Part shown: positions 9,267 through 18,339 of the stretch, piece after piece
Layout: each line of letters opens with the position of its first letter
Position numbering within the stretch: position 1 is the stretch's first letter
Assembly (NCBI GenBank): GCA_014379965.1
Contig: JACMKU010000088.1
Span: 1-38,922 of the forward strand
From: Chitinophagaceae bacterium
GTDB taxonomy: Bacteria; Bacteroidota; Bacteroidia; Chitinophagales; Chitinophagaceae
DNA length: 38,922 nucleotides
Direction of reading: 5' to 3'
Notes under the pieces: model-generated
Database searches by the model: none
What the model saw: only the letters and a program-made list of their open reading frames with translations
Told to the model about the DNA's origin: nothing
Program-made: the position numbers and the translations under genes

Positions 9267-9273
9267 CAAAAAC

Positions 9274-11595
9274 ATGCGCATCACAATTAACAGACGGAAG
9301 ATCCTTCGCATTCTAAGGCGATTCGGTATTACGTGCCTTACTCTTTTCCTACTGTTCCTGTTATTAAACTGGATGTTCCCTCTTCCCGACAGGATTGAAT
9401 ATTCCACCGTGATCACTGACAACAAAGGGGAAGTAATAAACGCGTTTCTCACGTCGGATCAGAAATGGAGAATGAAGACGAACCTCGATGAGATCTCCCC
9501 GCTTTTGAAGAAAACGATCGTGGCAAAGGAGGACAGGTATTTCTTCTATCACCCAGGGATCAATCCCGTGTCAGTGACGAAAGCTTTTTTCAAGAATCTC
9601 TTTCGGATGAAGCGAACTTCCGGCGCGAGTACTATCACCATGCAAGTAGCGCGTGCACTGGAGCCTCGAAAGAGAAACATTCTAAGCAAATTCATCGAGT
9701 CCTTCAGAGCCTTTCAACTGGAATGGACCTATAGCAAAGAAGAGATACTACAGATGTATCTAAATCTTGTGCCGTATGGCGGAAATATTGAAGGTGTGAA
9801 GTCGGCTTCCCAACTATACTTCAAAAAAAATCCCGATCATCTCTCACTCGCTGAGATTACCGCGCTGTCCATCATTCCAAACCGGCCTTCTTCGCTCGTA
9901 ATTGGAAAGAACAATGACAGGATCATAGAGGAACGAAACCGATGGTTGAGGAAATTTGCAAAAGAGAAAGTCTTTTCGGAAAAGGAAATTGAGGATGCCT
10001 TGGCCGAGCCGCTGACCGCAAGTCGCGGAGTAGTGCCACACTACCTTCCACATCTCTCCTATAAATTAAGAAAGCAGGGCGGTAACCTCATTCGCACCAC
10101 TATAGATCTGAATACCCAGCTAAAAACAGAGAAACTGGTGGAAGATTATGTCAGGGCGCAGCGACTACGGAATATCAGGAACGCTGCAGTCATCATCATC
10201 GACAACCGCACTCACCAGGTCATTTCGTATGTAGGTTCATCAGGCTTTAGGGATACTATGGATGCTGGCCAGGTAAATGGCGCAAATGCTATACGACAAC
10301 CGGGAAGCACACTGAAGCCACTGTTATATGCAGTTTGTATCGATGAGGGGTTAATGACACCAAAATCCGTGATGGCAGATGTGGCCATCAATTACCAGGG
10401 ATATGCACCGGAGAACTATGACGATAAGTTCAATGGATTCGTCTCCGTACAATACGCCCTCGAACACTCTTTGAATATCCCCGCAGTGAAGAGCCTTCGT
10501 ACCCTCGGCAAGGACAAGCTTGTTGAGAAACTGGTGCAATGCGATTTCAAACAGGTACAGAAGGATCAGCATAAGCTAGGATTGTCAATGGTTCTTGGTG
10601 GATGTGGAACTACGCTTGAAGAGCTCACGGGTTTGTTCTCCTGCTTCGCAAATAACGGCAGGTACATTACACCATCCTATTTACAGGGAGATTCCAATCA
10701 TGTGAGCAGGTCTATCATTAGTCCGGCTTCTAATTACATGATCAACCAAATTCTTACTGATGTAAACAGGCCGGACTTCCCATTGTATTGGGGTGCGACG
10801 GAGAAAATGCCCAAAATCGCATGGAAAACAGGAACGAGCTACGGACGACGGGATGGCTGGAGCATTGGCTACAACAAAAATTACACAGTCGGCATATGGA
10901 CGGGTAATTTCTCTGGCGTCGGCGTAGCAGATCTTAGTGGTTCGAACACGGCCACCCCTTTGCTCTTCAAGATCTTCAACACGATCGACTACGACAGTGA
11001 CGAGGAATGGTTTTCTCAGCCGGCCGACTGCGACATAAGACAGGTTTGTAGTGAGACGGGAATGATCCCATCTGAGCATTGCACGCATTTGACTACTGAC
11101 TATTTTATTCCGCTCGTGTCATCTACGCTTACATGTAACAACTGGCAGGAGATGATGGTTAGCCCCAATGAAAAGACATCCTATTGCAGGAATTGCAGCC
11201 CGGAGAGGGGGTATAAAAAGAAATGGTATAAGATCACGGATGCGGATATCCAGGCATGGTACGAAGAGAATTTGATCAGCTACGAGAAGATACCGGAACA
11301 CAATCCCGAATGTGAATTGATATTCAAAGGCAATGCACCCTTCATTACTTCACCTTCAAACGGCAATGAGTATTTAATTAGCAAACGTTCACCCGAACCG
11401 CTACAACTGATTTGCAAGACTGCGAATGATGTGAGCAAAGTCTACTGGTATATTAACAATCGATTCTATAAGACCTCCAATTCTGGCGAAAAACAATTCT
11501 TCGTGCCGGAGGAGGGCCCGGTGAAGATCTCATGTACGGATGATAAAGGTAGAAATAGGGACATCAAGATCGTAGTCAGGTACGTTAACCTATAG
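9274..11595 (+). CDS. pbpC: Penicillin-binding protein 1C (bifunctional transglycosylase/transpeptidase)
   Basis: 773 residues. Polymerises lipid II and cross-links peptides on the outer face of the inner membrane. A short basic cytoplasmic tail precedes one membrane helix (about residues 17-36). The glycosyltransferase-51 domain follows, with catalytic Glu86 in KEDRYF and the GASTITMQVAR motif. The transpeptidase domain has SxxK at Ser345-Lys348 (PGSTLKP), SLN in HSLNIPAVK, and KTGTS at 518-522. The last about 90 residues match the small beta-domain found at the C-terminus of PbpC proteins (GNAPFITSPSNG onward). It lies divergent to the alpha-2-macroglobulin gene, the classical genomic partner of pbpC. 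Its stop is followed after 3 nt by repeat element A. Confidence 0.96.
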   Translation: MRITINRRKILRILRRFGITCLTLFLLFLLLNWMFPLPDRIEYSTVITDNKGEVINAFLTSDQKWRMKTNLDEISPLLKKTIVAKEDRYFFYHPGINPVSVTKAFFKNLFRMKRTSGASTITMQVARALEPRKRNILSKFIESFRAFQLEWTYSKEEILQMYLNLVPYGGNIEGVKSASQLYFKKNPDHLSLAEITALSIIPNRPSSLVIGKNNDRIIEERNRWLRKFAKEKVFSEKEIEDALAEPLTASRGVVPHYLPHLSYKLRKQGGNLIRTTIDLNTQLKTEKLVEDYVRAQRLRNIRNAAVIIIDNRTHQVISYVGSSGFRDTMDAGQVNGANAIRQPGSTLKPLLYAVCIDEGLMTPKSVMADVAINYQGYAPENYDDKFNGFVSVQYALEHSLNIPAVKSLRTLGKDKLVEKLVQCDFKQVQKDQHKLGLSMVLGGCGTTLEELTGLFSCFANNGRYITPSYLQGDSNHVSRSIISPASNYMINQILTDVNRPDFPLYWGATEKMPKIAWKTGTSYGRRDGWSIGYNKNYTVGIWTGNFSGVGVADLSGSNTATPLLFKIFNTIDYDSDEEWFSQPADCDIRQVCSETGMIPSEHCTHLTTDYFIPLVSSTLTCNNWQEMMVSPNEKTSYCRNCSPERGYKKKWYKITDADIQAWYEENLISYEKIPEHNPECELIFKGNAPFITSPSNGNEYLISKRSPEPLQLICKTANDVSKVYWYINNRFYKTSNSGEKQFFVPEEGPVKISCTDDKGRNRDIKIVVRYVNL

Positions 11596-11598
11596 GTT

Positions 11599-11703
11599 CG
11601 TTTAACGTTCTTTAGGTCGAAGAAGCATTTAGGATCTGTGGAACCTATACAATGAAGCATCGATTTAAAGAACGTTAAACGTTAAACCCTTAAACGTTAA
11701 ACG
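11599..11703. repeat. Heptad-built inverted repeat between convergent genes (element A)
   Basis: Arms 11599-11620 and 11660-11681 are complementary over 22 nt, with two positions that remain G-U pairs in RNA; the loop is 39 nt. The right side continues to 11703 with the complete 34-nt arm that is also found in elements B and C (here 11670-11703), built on the word CGTTTAA with one GGGTTTAA. The left arm is shorter, as if cut off at the pbpC stop codon. A second, competing pairing exists between TATAGGTTC (11591-11599) and GAACCTATA (11641-11649). The element fills the whole gap between the pbpC and DUF2807 stop codons. Confidence 0.88.
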
Positions 11704-11706
11704 TCT

Positions 11707-12429
11707 TCAGTCTATCTTCGAGATGTTCGACGCCCCATTCGCATCAGACGTCACCGCCGCCTTACCCTTGTACTTCACTCCGCTGGCGCCACTTGCTTCT
11801 GCATTTAATCGCACACTTGCGTACACCTGCGCGCTACTTGCTCCTGAGACGTGCACGTCAGCGTTCTCCGAGAAAAGTTCAAGGCATTTTGCATCTGAGG
11901 CCCCACTAGCTTCAATCGACAGATCCTTGGTTTCCCCAATGGCGATCAATGAACTTGCACCTGTAAGGTCTGCGCTCACAGACGGACTTCTCAGCTCAAG
12001 GTTTGCATTGCTGGCACCGCTAACTTCCAGGGTAATGCCACTAGTAGAGGAAAGCGCATTCTCTCCAATGAGTTTCGTAGCACCAGAGGCGCTGATCATT
12101 TTATACACTGGTGCAGACACGTAGATCTTTATCGTGCCTCCAGTAGGAGAAAGGCTGGTGTTGTTTCTTTGACGAATGTAGAGAGTTCCGTTTCGCTCAC
12201 TAATCTCAATGTAAGGCTGAAGGTTTTCGTCAGTTTCCACCATCACGCTATTCGAAGCATCCTGTCTTATGTAGACTGTAAGCGCTGTGCTGGCATCGAC
12301 GCTATTAAATTCTCCTACCTGGCGCGGCTCTTTTCTCACCTGGCCATTACCAGTAATCCTTTCACTATTGAACATACATGAGGATAAAACGAGAAGACAG
12401 GAAAGGGCAACTAATAGTAAGCGGTTCAT
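11707..12429 (-). CDS. Head GIN (DUF2807) lipoprotein
   Basis: 240 residues. The N-terminus has a lipoprotein signal with lipobox LSSC (Cys18). The rest is the DUF2807 or head GIN domain (it reads GNGQVRKEPRQVGEFNSVDA at the start of the mature part), followed by repeated strand-turn units marked by GAS: VSGASNANLEL, LTGASSL, ASGASDAKCLEL, VSGASSAQV, ASGASGVKYKG, ANGASNISKID. This pattern predicts a right-handed beta-helix. The family is widespread and multicopy in Bacteroidota, with no established biochemical role; it is presumed to act at the cell envelope. Convergent with pbpC, sharing element A at the 3' ends, and divergent from guaA. A weak GATATTTG on the minus strand upstream may be its -7 box. 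No link to PbpC function is shown. Confidence 0.9.
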   Translation of the reverse strand: MNRLLLVALSCLLVLSSCMFNSERITGNGQVRKEPRQVGEFNSVDASTALTVYIRQDASNSVMVETDENLQPYIEISERNGTLYIRQRNNTSLSPTGGTIKIYVSAPVYKMISASGATKLIGENALSSTSGITLEVSGASNANLELRSPSVSADLTGASSLIAIGETKDLSIEASGASDAKCLELFSENADVHVSGASSAQVYASVRLNAEASGASGVKYKGKAAVTSDANGASNISKID

Positions 12430-12568
12430 AATGGATGGTTTTGTGAGTCAAATATCAAATTGTTTTCTTTAATACCTCCTATGACGCTGAAAAGAGGATC
12501 CAGGTTACTGAATCACGAGGACTTAAAGGGATAGTTTATAATCTAAAATCCAAAATCGGCAAACTGAT

Positions 12569-12576
12569 TATCTTCG
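12569..12576 (+). promoter_or_regulatory. Probable -7 promoter box of guaA
   Basis: TATCTTCG, one mismatch to TAnnTTTG, ending 7 nt before the guaA ATG. Transcription would start at or very near the start codon. I see no good TTTG at the expected upstream distance. Confidence 0.4.
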
Positions 12577-12583
12577 CAGCACC

Positions 12584-14119
12584 ATGACAGAAAAGATCCT
12601 TATTCTCGATTTTGGTTCGCAGTATACCCAATTGATAGCCAGAGCGGTACGAGAGGCAAACGTATATTGCGAAATTATTCCCTTTCTAAAGAAATTCGAC
12701 TTTGAACCCGGGTTGAAAGGTATCATTCTCTCCGGGTCTCCTTTCTCGGTAAACGATCCCAATGCTCCTGACGTAAACGTGGAAGAATTTATTTCAAAAG
12801 TTCCCGTGCTAGGAGTTTGTTATGGCGCACAGTTAACGGCGAAACGATTCGGAGGGCGAGTGGAAAAGAGCAACAAGCGCGAATATGGCCGGGCTGTGTT
12901 ACAGAAAGAGAAGAACGACCGCCTCCTTGAGAATGTTGCCGAGCAAAGCCAGGTTTGGATGAGTCATGCCGATTCCATCCTTGAATTACCTGTAGGATTT
13001 GAGCTTCTCGCCACTACCGATAGTATTCCCGTTGCAGCATTCAAGAAAAACGGCGCAGGTTCCCAACCACTGTACGGAGTACAGTTCCATCCCGAAGTCT
13101 ATCATTCTACGGAAGGAAAGAAGATTTTACACAATTTCCTGGTCAACATATGCGGATGCTCACAAAGTTGGACGCCGGCACATTTCATTACCGACACGGT
13201 GGCAAGTCTCAAAGAAAAGATCGGCGATAAGAAAGTCATTATGGCCTTAAGCGGTGGCGTCGACTCAACAGTAGCCGCTACCTTGATTCATAAAGCCATT
13301 GGGGATAATCTTTCGGGGATATTTGTCGACAACGGCGTATTGAGGAAGAACGAATTCAACGATGTGCTCGCCACCTATGCGAAGCTCGGTCTAAATGTGC
13401 GTGGCATAGATGCACGGCAGAGGTTCTACACGGACCTGGCAGGAAAGACAGATCCGGAAGCTAAGCGAAAAGCCATTGGGAAATTATTCATTGATATTTT
13501 CCAGGAGGAAGCAAAGCACGTGGATGGAATCTCTTTTCTTGGTCAGGGCACGATCTATCCTGACGTCATCGAAAGCGTTTCAGTGCACGGACCCTCCGTT
13601 ACTATAAAATCGCATCACAACGTAGGTGGCCTGCCCGACAAAATGCACCTGTTGTTGGTAGAACCTTTAAGGAATTTGTTCAAGGACGAGGTCAGGAAGG
13701 TGGGCAGAGAACTCGGCATTCCTGCCGAGATGATCGACCGCCACCCATTCCCGGGTCCGGGCCTGGCAATCAGGATATTGGGAGAAATTACAGAGGAAAG
13801 GGTACAGTTGTTGCAGGAAGCTGATTACCTGTATGTGAAAGCTTTGAAAGAAACTGGTTTATATGCAACGGTATGGCAGGCTGGGACAATCTTATTGCCA
13901 GTAAAAAGCGTGGGAGTCATGGGCGATGAAAGAACATATGAATTTACCGTGGCTCTCAGGGCGGTGACGAGTGTAGATGGGATGACTGCAGACTGGGCGC
14001 ATTTACCTTATGAGTTCCTGGCTAATGTTTCAAACGACATCATCAATAATGTGCGTGGAATAAACAGGGTGGTTTATGATATCAGCAGTAAGCCTCCCGC
14101 CACGATTGAATGGGAATAA
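12584..14119 (+). CDS. guaA: GMP synthase (glutamine-hydrolysing)
   Basis: 511 residues, normal length. Converts XMP to GMP using ATP and glutamine in purine biosynthesis, in the cytosol. The class I glutamine amidotransferase domain (about residues 4-190) has the nucleophile Cys79 in LGVCYGAQL and the His-Glu pair in FHPEVYHS. The ATP-pyrophosphatase domain starts near 205 with the P-loop [12 protein letters not shown]. The C-terminal dimerisation and XMP-binding part contains [12 protein letters not shown] and ends in PATIEWE, the standard GuaA end. The gene for a periplasmic binding protein starts 49 nt downstream on the same strand with no terminator between, so the two are probably co-transcribed. 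Confidence 0.98.
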   Translation: MTEKILILDFGSQYTQLIARAVREANVYCEIIPFLKKFDFEPGLKGIILSGSPFSVNDPNAPDVNVEEFISKVPVLGVCYGAQLTAKRFGGRVEKSNKREYGRAVLQKEKNDRLLENVAEQSQVWMSHADSILELPVGFELLATTDSIPVAAFKKNGAGSQPLYGVQFHPEVYHSTEGKKILHNFLVNICGCSQSWTPAHFITDTVASLKEKIGDKKVIMALSGGVDSTVAATLIHKAIGDNLSGIFVDNGVLRKNEFNDVLATYAKLGLNVRGIDARQRFYTDLAGKTDPEAKRKAIGKLFIDIFQEEAKHVDGISFLGQGTIYPDVIESVSVHGPSVTIKSHHNVGGLPDKMHLLLVEPLRNLFKDEVRKVGRELGIPAEMIDRHPFPGPGLAIRILGEITEERVQLLQEADYLYVKALKETGLYATVWQAGTILLPVKSVGVMGDERTYEFTVALRAVTSVDGMTADWAHLPYEFLANVSNDIINNVRGINRVVYDISSKPPATIEWE

Positions 14120-14168
14120 GAGCCAAGTCGCTAAACGTGATTTGGTGCTGATAATAACTTTAATAATT

Positions 14169-15347
14169 ATGAGGAAGGTCTTCTTTGTCACTCTTTTCCT
14201 GATTGGTACGATTGGTTTGGTGTCAGGCCAGTCCGATTCCTTACCTCAAAAATATAAGGTAGCAATCTTCGCACCGTTATATCTGGACTCGGCCTTCGAT
14301 GCGGTCGATGGCTATCGGTATGCAAAGAACTTCCCGAAGTTTATCAATTCTGGGCTCGAATTCTATGAAGGCGCGCAAATCGCTTTGGACTCGATGACGA
14401 AAGAAGGAAAACAGCTGGACGTCTACATCTATGATACTCGCTCCGCTTCGGAGACACTCGAGGAACAGCTCAACAGGCGCGAATTGCAGGAGGTAGATCT
14501 AATCATCGCGCATTGCGTCAATAATGAGGTCAGAATATTTGCGGAGGCCGGATTGCGACTTAATATTCCAATCATCAATACCACCATGCCCAATGATGGA
14601 GGTGCTGCGGCAAATCCGTATTTCGTTGTGCTTAATCCTACATTGAAGACGCAGTGTGAAGGCATCTACCGTTACATCCAGAAATATTATGCGGTAAACC
14701 CCATCGTGGTCTTTCGCCCGAAAGGCGCAGCAGAAGACCAGATAAAATCCTACTTCGATGATTTCAGTGCCGCCACAATGGCGATACCATTGAAAATAAA
14801 ATATGTTGATCTTACGGACAGTTTCACAACGCGCAACCTTCGCCCGTACCTGGATACCGCCCGAAAGACGCTATGTATTGCTGGAAGCCTTGACGCTAAT
14901 TTTGGTAAGAGGCTCGTTGCGCAACTCGCTTTACTAAACAAGGAAACCCCGGCGATAGTCATGGGCATGCCAACCTGGGACGGAATTAAGGAATTTAATC
15001 GCCCTGAATTTAAAGGGATCGAAATCATCTACAGCACTCCTTTCTACAATGCCAAGACAGATAAGGTTAGCCAGACGATCACGAATTATTTCAACAATAC
15101 CATGTATGCACGTCCTAGTGATATGGTCTTCCGTGGATATGAAGTAACCTGGAAATTCACGAAATTATTATTCCAATATGGCCCGGACCTCTCCTCCAAC
15201 CTGGGCAACAAGCAGCACAAGGTTTTCACCGACTTCGACATCCAGCCGGTTCTAAACAAATCCAGCATGGCATTGGACTATTTTGAGAATAAGAAGCTTT
15301 ACTTCCTGAAGTGGCAGGATGGAGTCGTAAGGTCAGTTAATTGGTGA
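14169..15347 (+). CDS. Periplasmic binding protein, type I fold (LivK-like, ligand unknown)
   Basis: 392 residues from ATG 14169. The frame is open back to 14076 inside guaA, but 14169 starts directly with a signal peptide (MRKVFFVTLFLIGTIGLVSG). The mature protein has the two-lobed type I periplasmic binding fold: YKVAIFAPLYLDSAF at the start, then FINSGLEFYEGAQIALDSM, and INTTMPNDGG in the ligand-pocket region. Such proteins normally deliver amino acids to ABC transporters, but no permease or ATPase gene is nearby. In this phylum similar proteins occur as stand-alone genes and their ligands are unknown. The 49-nt gap after guaA suggests a shared transcript. Element B begins 9 nt after the stop. 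Confidence 0.82.
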   Translation: MRKVFFVTLFLIGTIGLVSGQSDSLPQKYKVAIFAPLYLDSAFDAVDGYRYAKNFPKFINSGLEFYEGAQIALDSMTKEGKQLDVYIYDTRSASETLEEQLNRRELQEVDLIIAHCVNNEVRIFAEAGLRLNIPIINTTMPNDGGAAANPYFVVLNPTLKTQCEGIYRYIQKYYAVNPIVVFRPKGAAEDQIKSYFDDFSAATMAIPLKIKYVDLTDSFTTRNLRPYLDTARKTLCIAGSLDANFGKRLVAQLALLNKETPAIVMGMPTWDGIKEFNRPEFKGIEIIYSTPFYNAKTDKVSQTITNYFNNTMYARPSDMVFRGYEVTWKFTKLLFQYGPDLSSNLGNKQHKVFTDFDIQPVLNKSSMALDYFENKKLYFLKWQDGVVRSVNW

Positions 15348-15356
15348 AACGCTTAA

Positions 15357-15495
15357 CGTTTAACGTTTAAGGGTTTAACGTTTAACGTTCTTCAGGTTAA
15401 CGTTTCAACGTACGTTCGGAACATACTAAATTTCGAACCTCTAGGGAATATTCGATTCCAAGAACGTTAAACGTTAAACCCTTAAACGTTAAACG
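15357..15495. repeat. Heptad-built inverted repeat with perfect 36-bp arms (element B)
   Basis: 15357-15392 is the exact reverse complement of 15460-15495 (36 bp) around a 67-nt loop. The arms are an iterated CGTTTAA word with one GGGTTTAA, identical over 34 nt to element C. The loop contains a smaller possible stem (GTTCG / CGAAC). The element starts 9 nt after the stop of the binding-protein gene and lies 64 nt before the exonuclease gene. No T tract follows. Confidence 0.93.
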
Positions 15496-15559
15496 CCAAC
15501 CTGCCGCGAAAAAAATTCCCACTTTAAACTCCCGGCATGTTATTTTCTCTACCTCCCCA

Positions 15560-16615
15560 ATGCAGCTCGTCGAATTCACCGATAAAGGCCTCTACTGCCG
15601 CCCCGGCAACTTTTATGTCGATCCATGGCGCCCAGTTGAGAGAGCCATAATCACACACGCTCATAGTGACCACGCACGCTGGGGTAGCGATCAATATCTT
15701 TGTCACCATCACACTCTTCCCCTCTTGAAGCTTCGACTTGGAGATGTTCGCGTACAGGGCCAGGACTGGGGAGAATCCGTCGATATCAACAATGTCAAAA
15801 TTTCACTGCATCCGGCAGGTCACATCATTGGCTCCGCGCAGGTGAGGATAGAATACAACGGCGAGGTTTGGGTGGTTAGCGGTGACTACAAGACCGAGGA
15901 CGACGGCATCAGCGGAGTCTTTGAGCCCGTTCGTTGTCACAGTTTCATCTCGGAATCTACATTTGGGCTTCCCATTTACACATGGAAATCGCAATCCGAA
16001 ATCTTCTCCGAAATCCAGAGATGGATAAAGAAAAATGAGGAAGCTGGCAAGACTTCTGTCATCATCGGTTATAGTCTTGGCAAAGCTCAGCGTATCCTAA
16101 AATGTGTTGCCGACGTGACTAATAAGATCCTGGTGCATGGGGCGATCTGGAACGTTCACCAGGTACTGCAACAAAACGGCTGGAACCTTCCGGAGGTCAA
16201 ACGTGTTACTCCGGAGACCACCAAAGAAGAAATAAAAAATGCTGTAGTGCTCGCGCCTCCAAGTGCGGATGGGACGTCTTGGATGAAAAAATTTAATCCT
16301 TATAACGTAGGCACTTGCAGTGGCTGGATGCAGGTCAGGGGCAATGTGAGAAGACGAAATACTGATGCGGGATTTGTTCTAAGCGATCATGCCGACTGGA
16401 ATGGATTGCTACAGGCGACGAAGGCTACAGGTGCTGAGAAAGTATTTGTGACCCATGGTTTCCAGGCAGCATTTAGCAGGTACCTGAATGAGTCCGGCAC
16501 TTACTCTGCAGAAGTTAAAACCGAATATGGAGGCGAGGAAGAGGAACAGGAGAAACCATCGACAACACAGGAACAGAAATCCGAAATCAACTCGGCAGGA
16601 GAGGAAGAATCATGA
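15560..16615 (+). CDS. Ligase-associated DNA repair exonuclease, metallo-beta-lactamase fold
   Basis: 351 residues. Family members are DNA nucleases of the MBL/beta-CASP type found only beside an ATP-dependent ligase and an Lhr-like helicase. The start MQLVEFTDKGLYC matches the family. The metal site is seen as HAHSDH (residues 33-38), PAGHIIGSAQV, SGDYKTEDD and the later LSDHADW, with VTHG near the end. After about residue 325 there is an acidic E/Q-rich tail that may be lineage specific. The last 4 nt overlap the ligase start (ATGA), indicating translational coupling. This makes it the first gene of the repair operon. A weak TATTTTCT at 15541 may be its -7 box. Confidence 0.93.
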   Translation: MQLVEFTDKGLYCRPGNFYVDPWRPVERAIITHAHSDHARWGSDQYLCHHHTLPLLKLRLGDVRVQGQDWGESVDINNVKISLHPAGHIIGSAQVRIEYNGEVWVVSGDYKTEDDGISGVFEPVRCHSFISESTFGLPIYTWKSQSEIFSEIQRWIKKNEEAGKTSVIIGYSLGKAQRILKCVADVTNKILVHGAIWNVHQVLQQNGWNLPEVKRVTPETTKEEIKNAVVLAPPSADGTSWMKKFNPYNVGTCSGWMQVRGNVRRRNTDAGFVLSDHADWNGLLQATKATGAEKVFVTHGFQAAFSRYLNESGTYSAEVKTEYGGEEEEQEKPSTTQEQKSEINSAGEEES

Positions 16616-18207
16616 AAGCATTCGCCAACCTGATCGTCAAGCTTGGTACAACCACAAAGACCAATGACAAGTTGGAAGCGCTGTCTCATTACTTCGCTAC
16701 AGCGAGAGATGAAGACAAGGTTTGGGTCATTGCTTTATTTAGCGGACGCAGACCGAAGCGCCTCATCAGTTCAGGATTTCTTCAACTCTGGTGCATGGAA
16801 ATCGCAAAATTGCCGGCATGGCTATTCGAGGAAAGTTATCACACAGTAGGAGATTTGGGTGAAACAATTGCGCTACTTCTCCCTCCTCCCACGCAACAAC
16901 TGGCCGACACGAGCCTATCCTATATCATTCAGAAACTATCGGAATTAGATAAGCAGGATGAATCTGTCAAGAAAGAATTCGTCACCTCTACCTGGATCCA
17001 GATGGAGAAGGATGAACGATTTGTATTCAACAAGCTACTTACAGGGAATTTTAGGATTGGAGTTTCACAGAAAATGATTGTTAACGCACTTGCGAAAACG
17101 GTGAACATAGATCCAAGTGTGATCGCTCACCGAATCAGTGGTAACTGGGATCCATTCACAACTTCATTCGATGAATTGTTAAGTGAGCATTCGACCGCAT
17201 CGGATTTCTCTAAACCGTATCCCTTCTATCTTGCCTATGCGCTCGATAATGATCCTGCTACTTTAGGCACCGTAGAGGAATGGCAGGCCGAGTGGAAATG
17301 GGATGGAATTCGCGGGCAGCTAATCAAAAGAAACAATGAGATCTTTGTCTGGAGTCGAGGAGAGGAATTAATGACTGATAAGTTTCCCGAATATCATACT
17401 CTTCGCGACATTTTACCCGATGGCCTTGTACTAGACGGTGAGATAATCCCAAGCGTGGATAAGAAGCCATTACCCTTCGCTCTGCTTCAGACGAGAATAG
17501 GAAGAAAGAACATCACGAAGAAAAATCTGCAGGATGTGCCGATTGCATTCTTCGCGTATGACGTGCTTGAGTTCGATGGGATCGACCAGCGCGATCAACC
17601 GATGGAAAAAAGAAGAGTTCTTTTGGAAGAAATCGTATCGCGCATCGATCATTCCGCGATGCTGATCTCACCTGTAATTAATTTTTCCTCGTGGGAACAG
17701 TTAGCGACGATCCGTGGAAGTTCAAGGGAAATGGGAGCTGAAGGAATTATGCTAAAGAGAAACTCATCCACTTACCAGGTCGGTAGAAAAGTGGGTGACT
17801 GGTGGAAATGGAAAATCGATCCGCTGGTAATCGATGCAGTGATGATCTATGCGCAGAAAGGGCATGGGCGTCGAAGTAATTTGTACACTGATTATACATT
17901 CGCCGTAAAAGACGGTGAGAAGCTCGTGACCTTCACAAAGGCCTATTCAGGACTCACTGATAAGGAATTTGCACAGGTCGATTCCTTTGTAAAAAGAAAC
18001 TCGCTTGAGAAATTCGGACCCGTGAGAACGGTTAAACCGGAGTTGGTCTTCGAAATCGCGTTTGAAGGCATTGCAGCAAGCAACCGTCATAAGTCGGGAG
18101 TTGCCCTACGATTTCCCAGGATCAACCGATGGAGACAGGATAAGAAGGCGGATGAGATTAATACGCTTGAAGACTTGAAGAAGATGCTGCTGGTATATGG
18201 GAAATAA
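16612..18207 (+). CDS. ATP-dependent DNA ligase of the repair cluster
   Basis: 531 residues. Seals nicks by the ligase-adenylate mechanism using ATP. The N-terminal DNA-binding domain covers about residues 1-200 (the FNKLLTGNFRIGVSQK region is typical). The adenylation domain has the nucleophile Lys229 in EWKWDGIR (motif I) and later motifs including DGEIIP, AEGIMLKR and WWKWKID; the OB domain follows and contains KPELVFEIAFEGI. It is coupled to the exonuclease gene by an ATGA overlap. Element D, with a T tract, follows the stop after 5 nt and separates it from the helicase gene. It is not the LigD type, as no polymerase or nuclease domains are fused and no ku gene is present. The essential NAD-dependent LigA is expected elsewhere in the genome. 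Confidence 0.95.
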   Translation: MKAFANLIVKLGTTTKTNDKLEALSHYFATARDEDKVWVIALFSGRRPKRLISSGFLQLWCMEIAKLPAWLFEESYHTVGDLGETIALLLPPPTQQLADTSLSYIIQKLSELDKQDESVKKEFVTSTWIQMEKDERFVFNKLLTGNFRIGVSQKMIVNALAKTVNIDPSVIAHRISGNWDPFTTSFDELLSEHSTASDFSKPYPFYLAYALDNDPATLGTVEEWQAEWKWDGIRGQLIKRNNEIFVWSRGEELMTDKFPEYHTLRDILPDGLVLDGEIIPSVDKKPLPFALLQTRIGRKNITKKNLQDVPIAFFAYDVLEFDGIDQRDQPMEKRRVLLEEIVSRIDHSAMLISPVINFSSWEQLATIRGSSREMGAEGIMLKRNSSTYQVGRKVGDWWKWKIDPLVIDAVMIYAQKGHGRRSNLYTDYTFAVKDGEKLVTFTKAYSGLTDKEFAQVDSFVKRNSLEKFGPVRTVKPELVFEIAFEGIAASNRHKSGVALRFPRINRWRQDKKADEINTLEDLKKMLLVYGK

Positions 18208-18212
18208 ACCTT

Positions 18213-18324
18213 GGTTGATTAAGTTGATTCGGTTGATTGGGTTGATTAAGGTGACTCGGGAAACTTGCTTTATGTGGCCTAATCAACCCAATCAACCGAA
18301 TCAACTCAATCAACCTTTTTTTTC
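18213..18324 (+). repeat. Nonad-built inverted repeat acting as probable terminator (element D)
   Basis: 18213-18250 and 18278-18315 are complementary over 38 nt with two mismatches, around a 27-nt loop. The arms repeat a 9-nt word (GGTTGATTA, AGTTGATTC, GGTTGATTG, GGTTGATTA). The right arm runs straight into an eight-T tract, so on the plus strand this is a very large rho-independent terminator 5 nt after the ligase stop and just before the helicase promoter. Confidence 0.9.
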
Positions 18325-18327
18325 CAT

Positions 18328-18335
18328 TAAGTTTG
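18328..18335 (+). promoter_or_regulatory. -7 promoter box of the helicase gene
   Basis: TAAGTTTG is an exact match to TAnnTTTG. It ends only 4 nt before the ATG at 18340, so the transcript should be leaderless. The upstream -33 region falls in the right arm of element D and has no clear TTTG. Confidence 0.55.
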
Positions 18336-18339
18336 CAAA

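Larger units (their letters stand above)
8909..9273. other. Divergent regulatory region between alpha-2-macroglobulin and pbpC
   Basis: 365 nt without a gene. It must hold the promoters of both divergent genes. I see an imperfect hairpin at 8974-9002 (CGGGCT / AGCCCG, 8979-8984 with 8994-8999, extended by GGT/ACC across a 2-nt bulge), a candidate pbpC promoter (9133-9160) and a perfect hairpin next to the pbpC ATG (9245-9266). No convincing TAnnTTTG box was found for the minus-strand gene. Confidence 0.6.
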
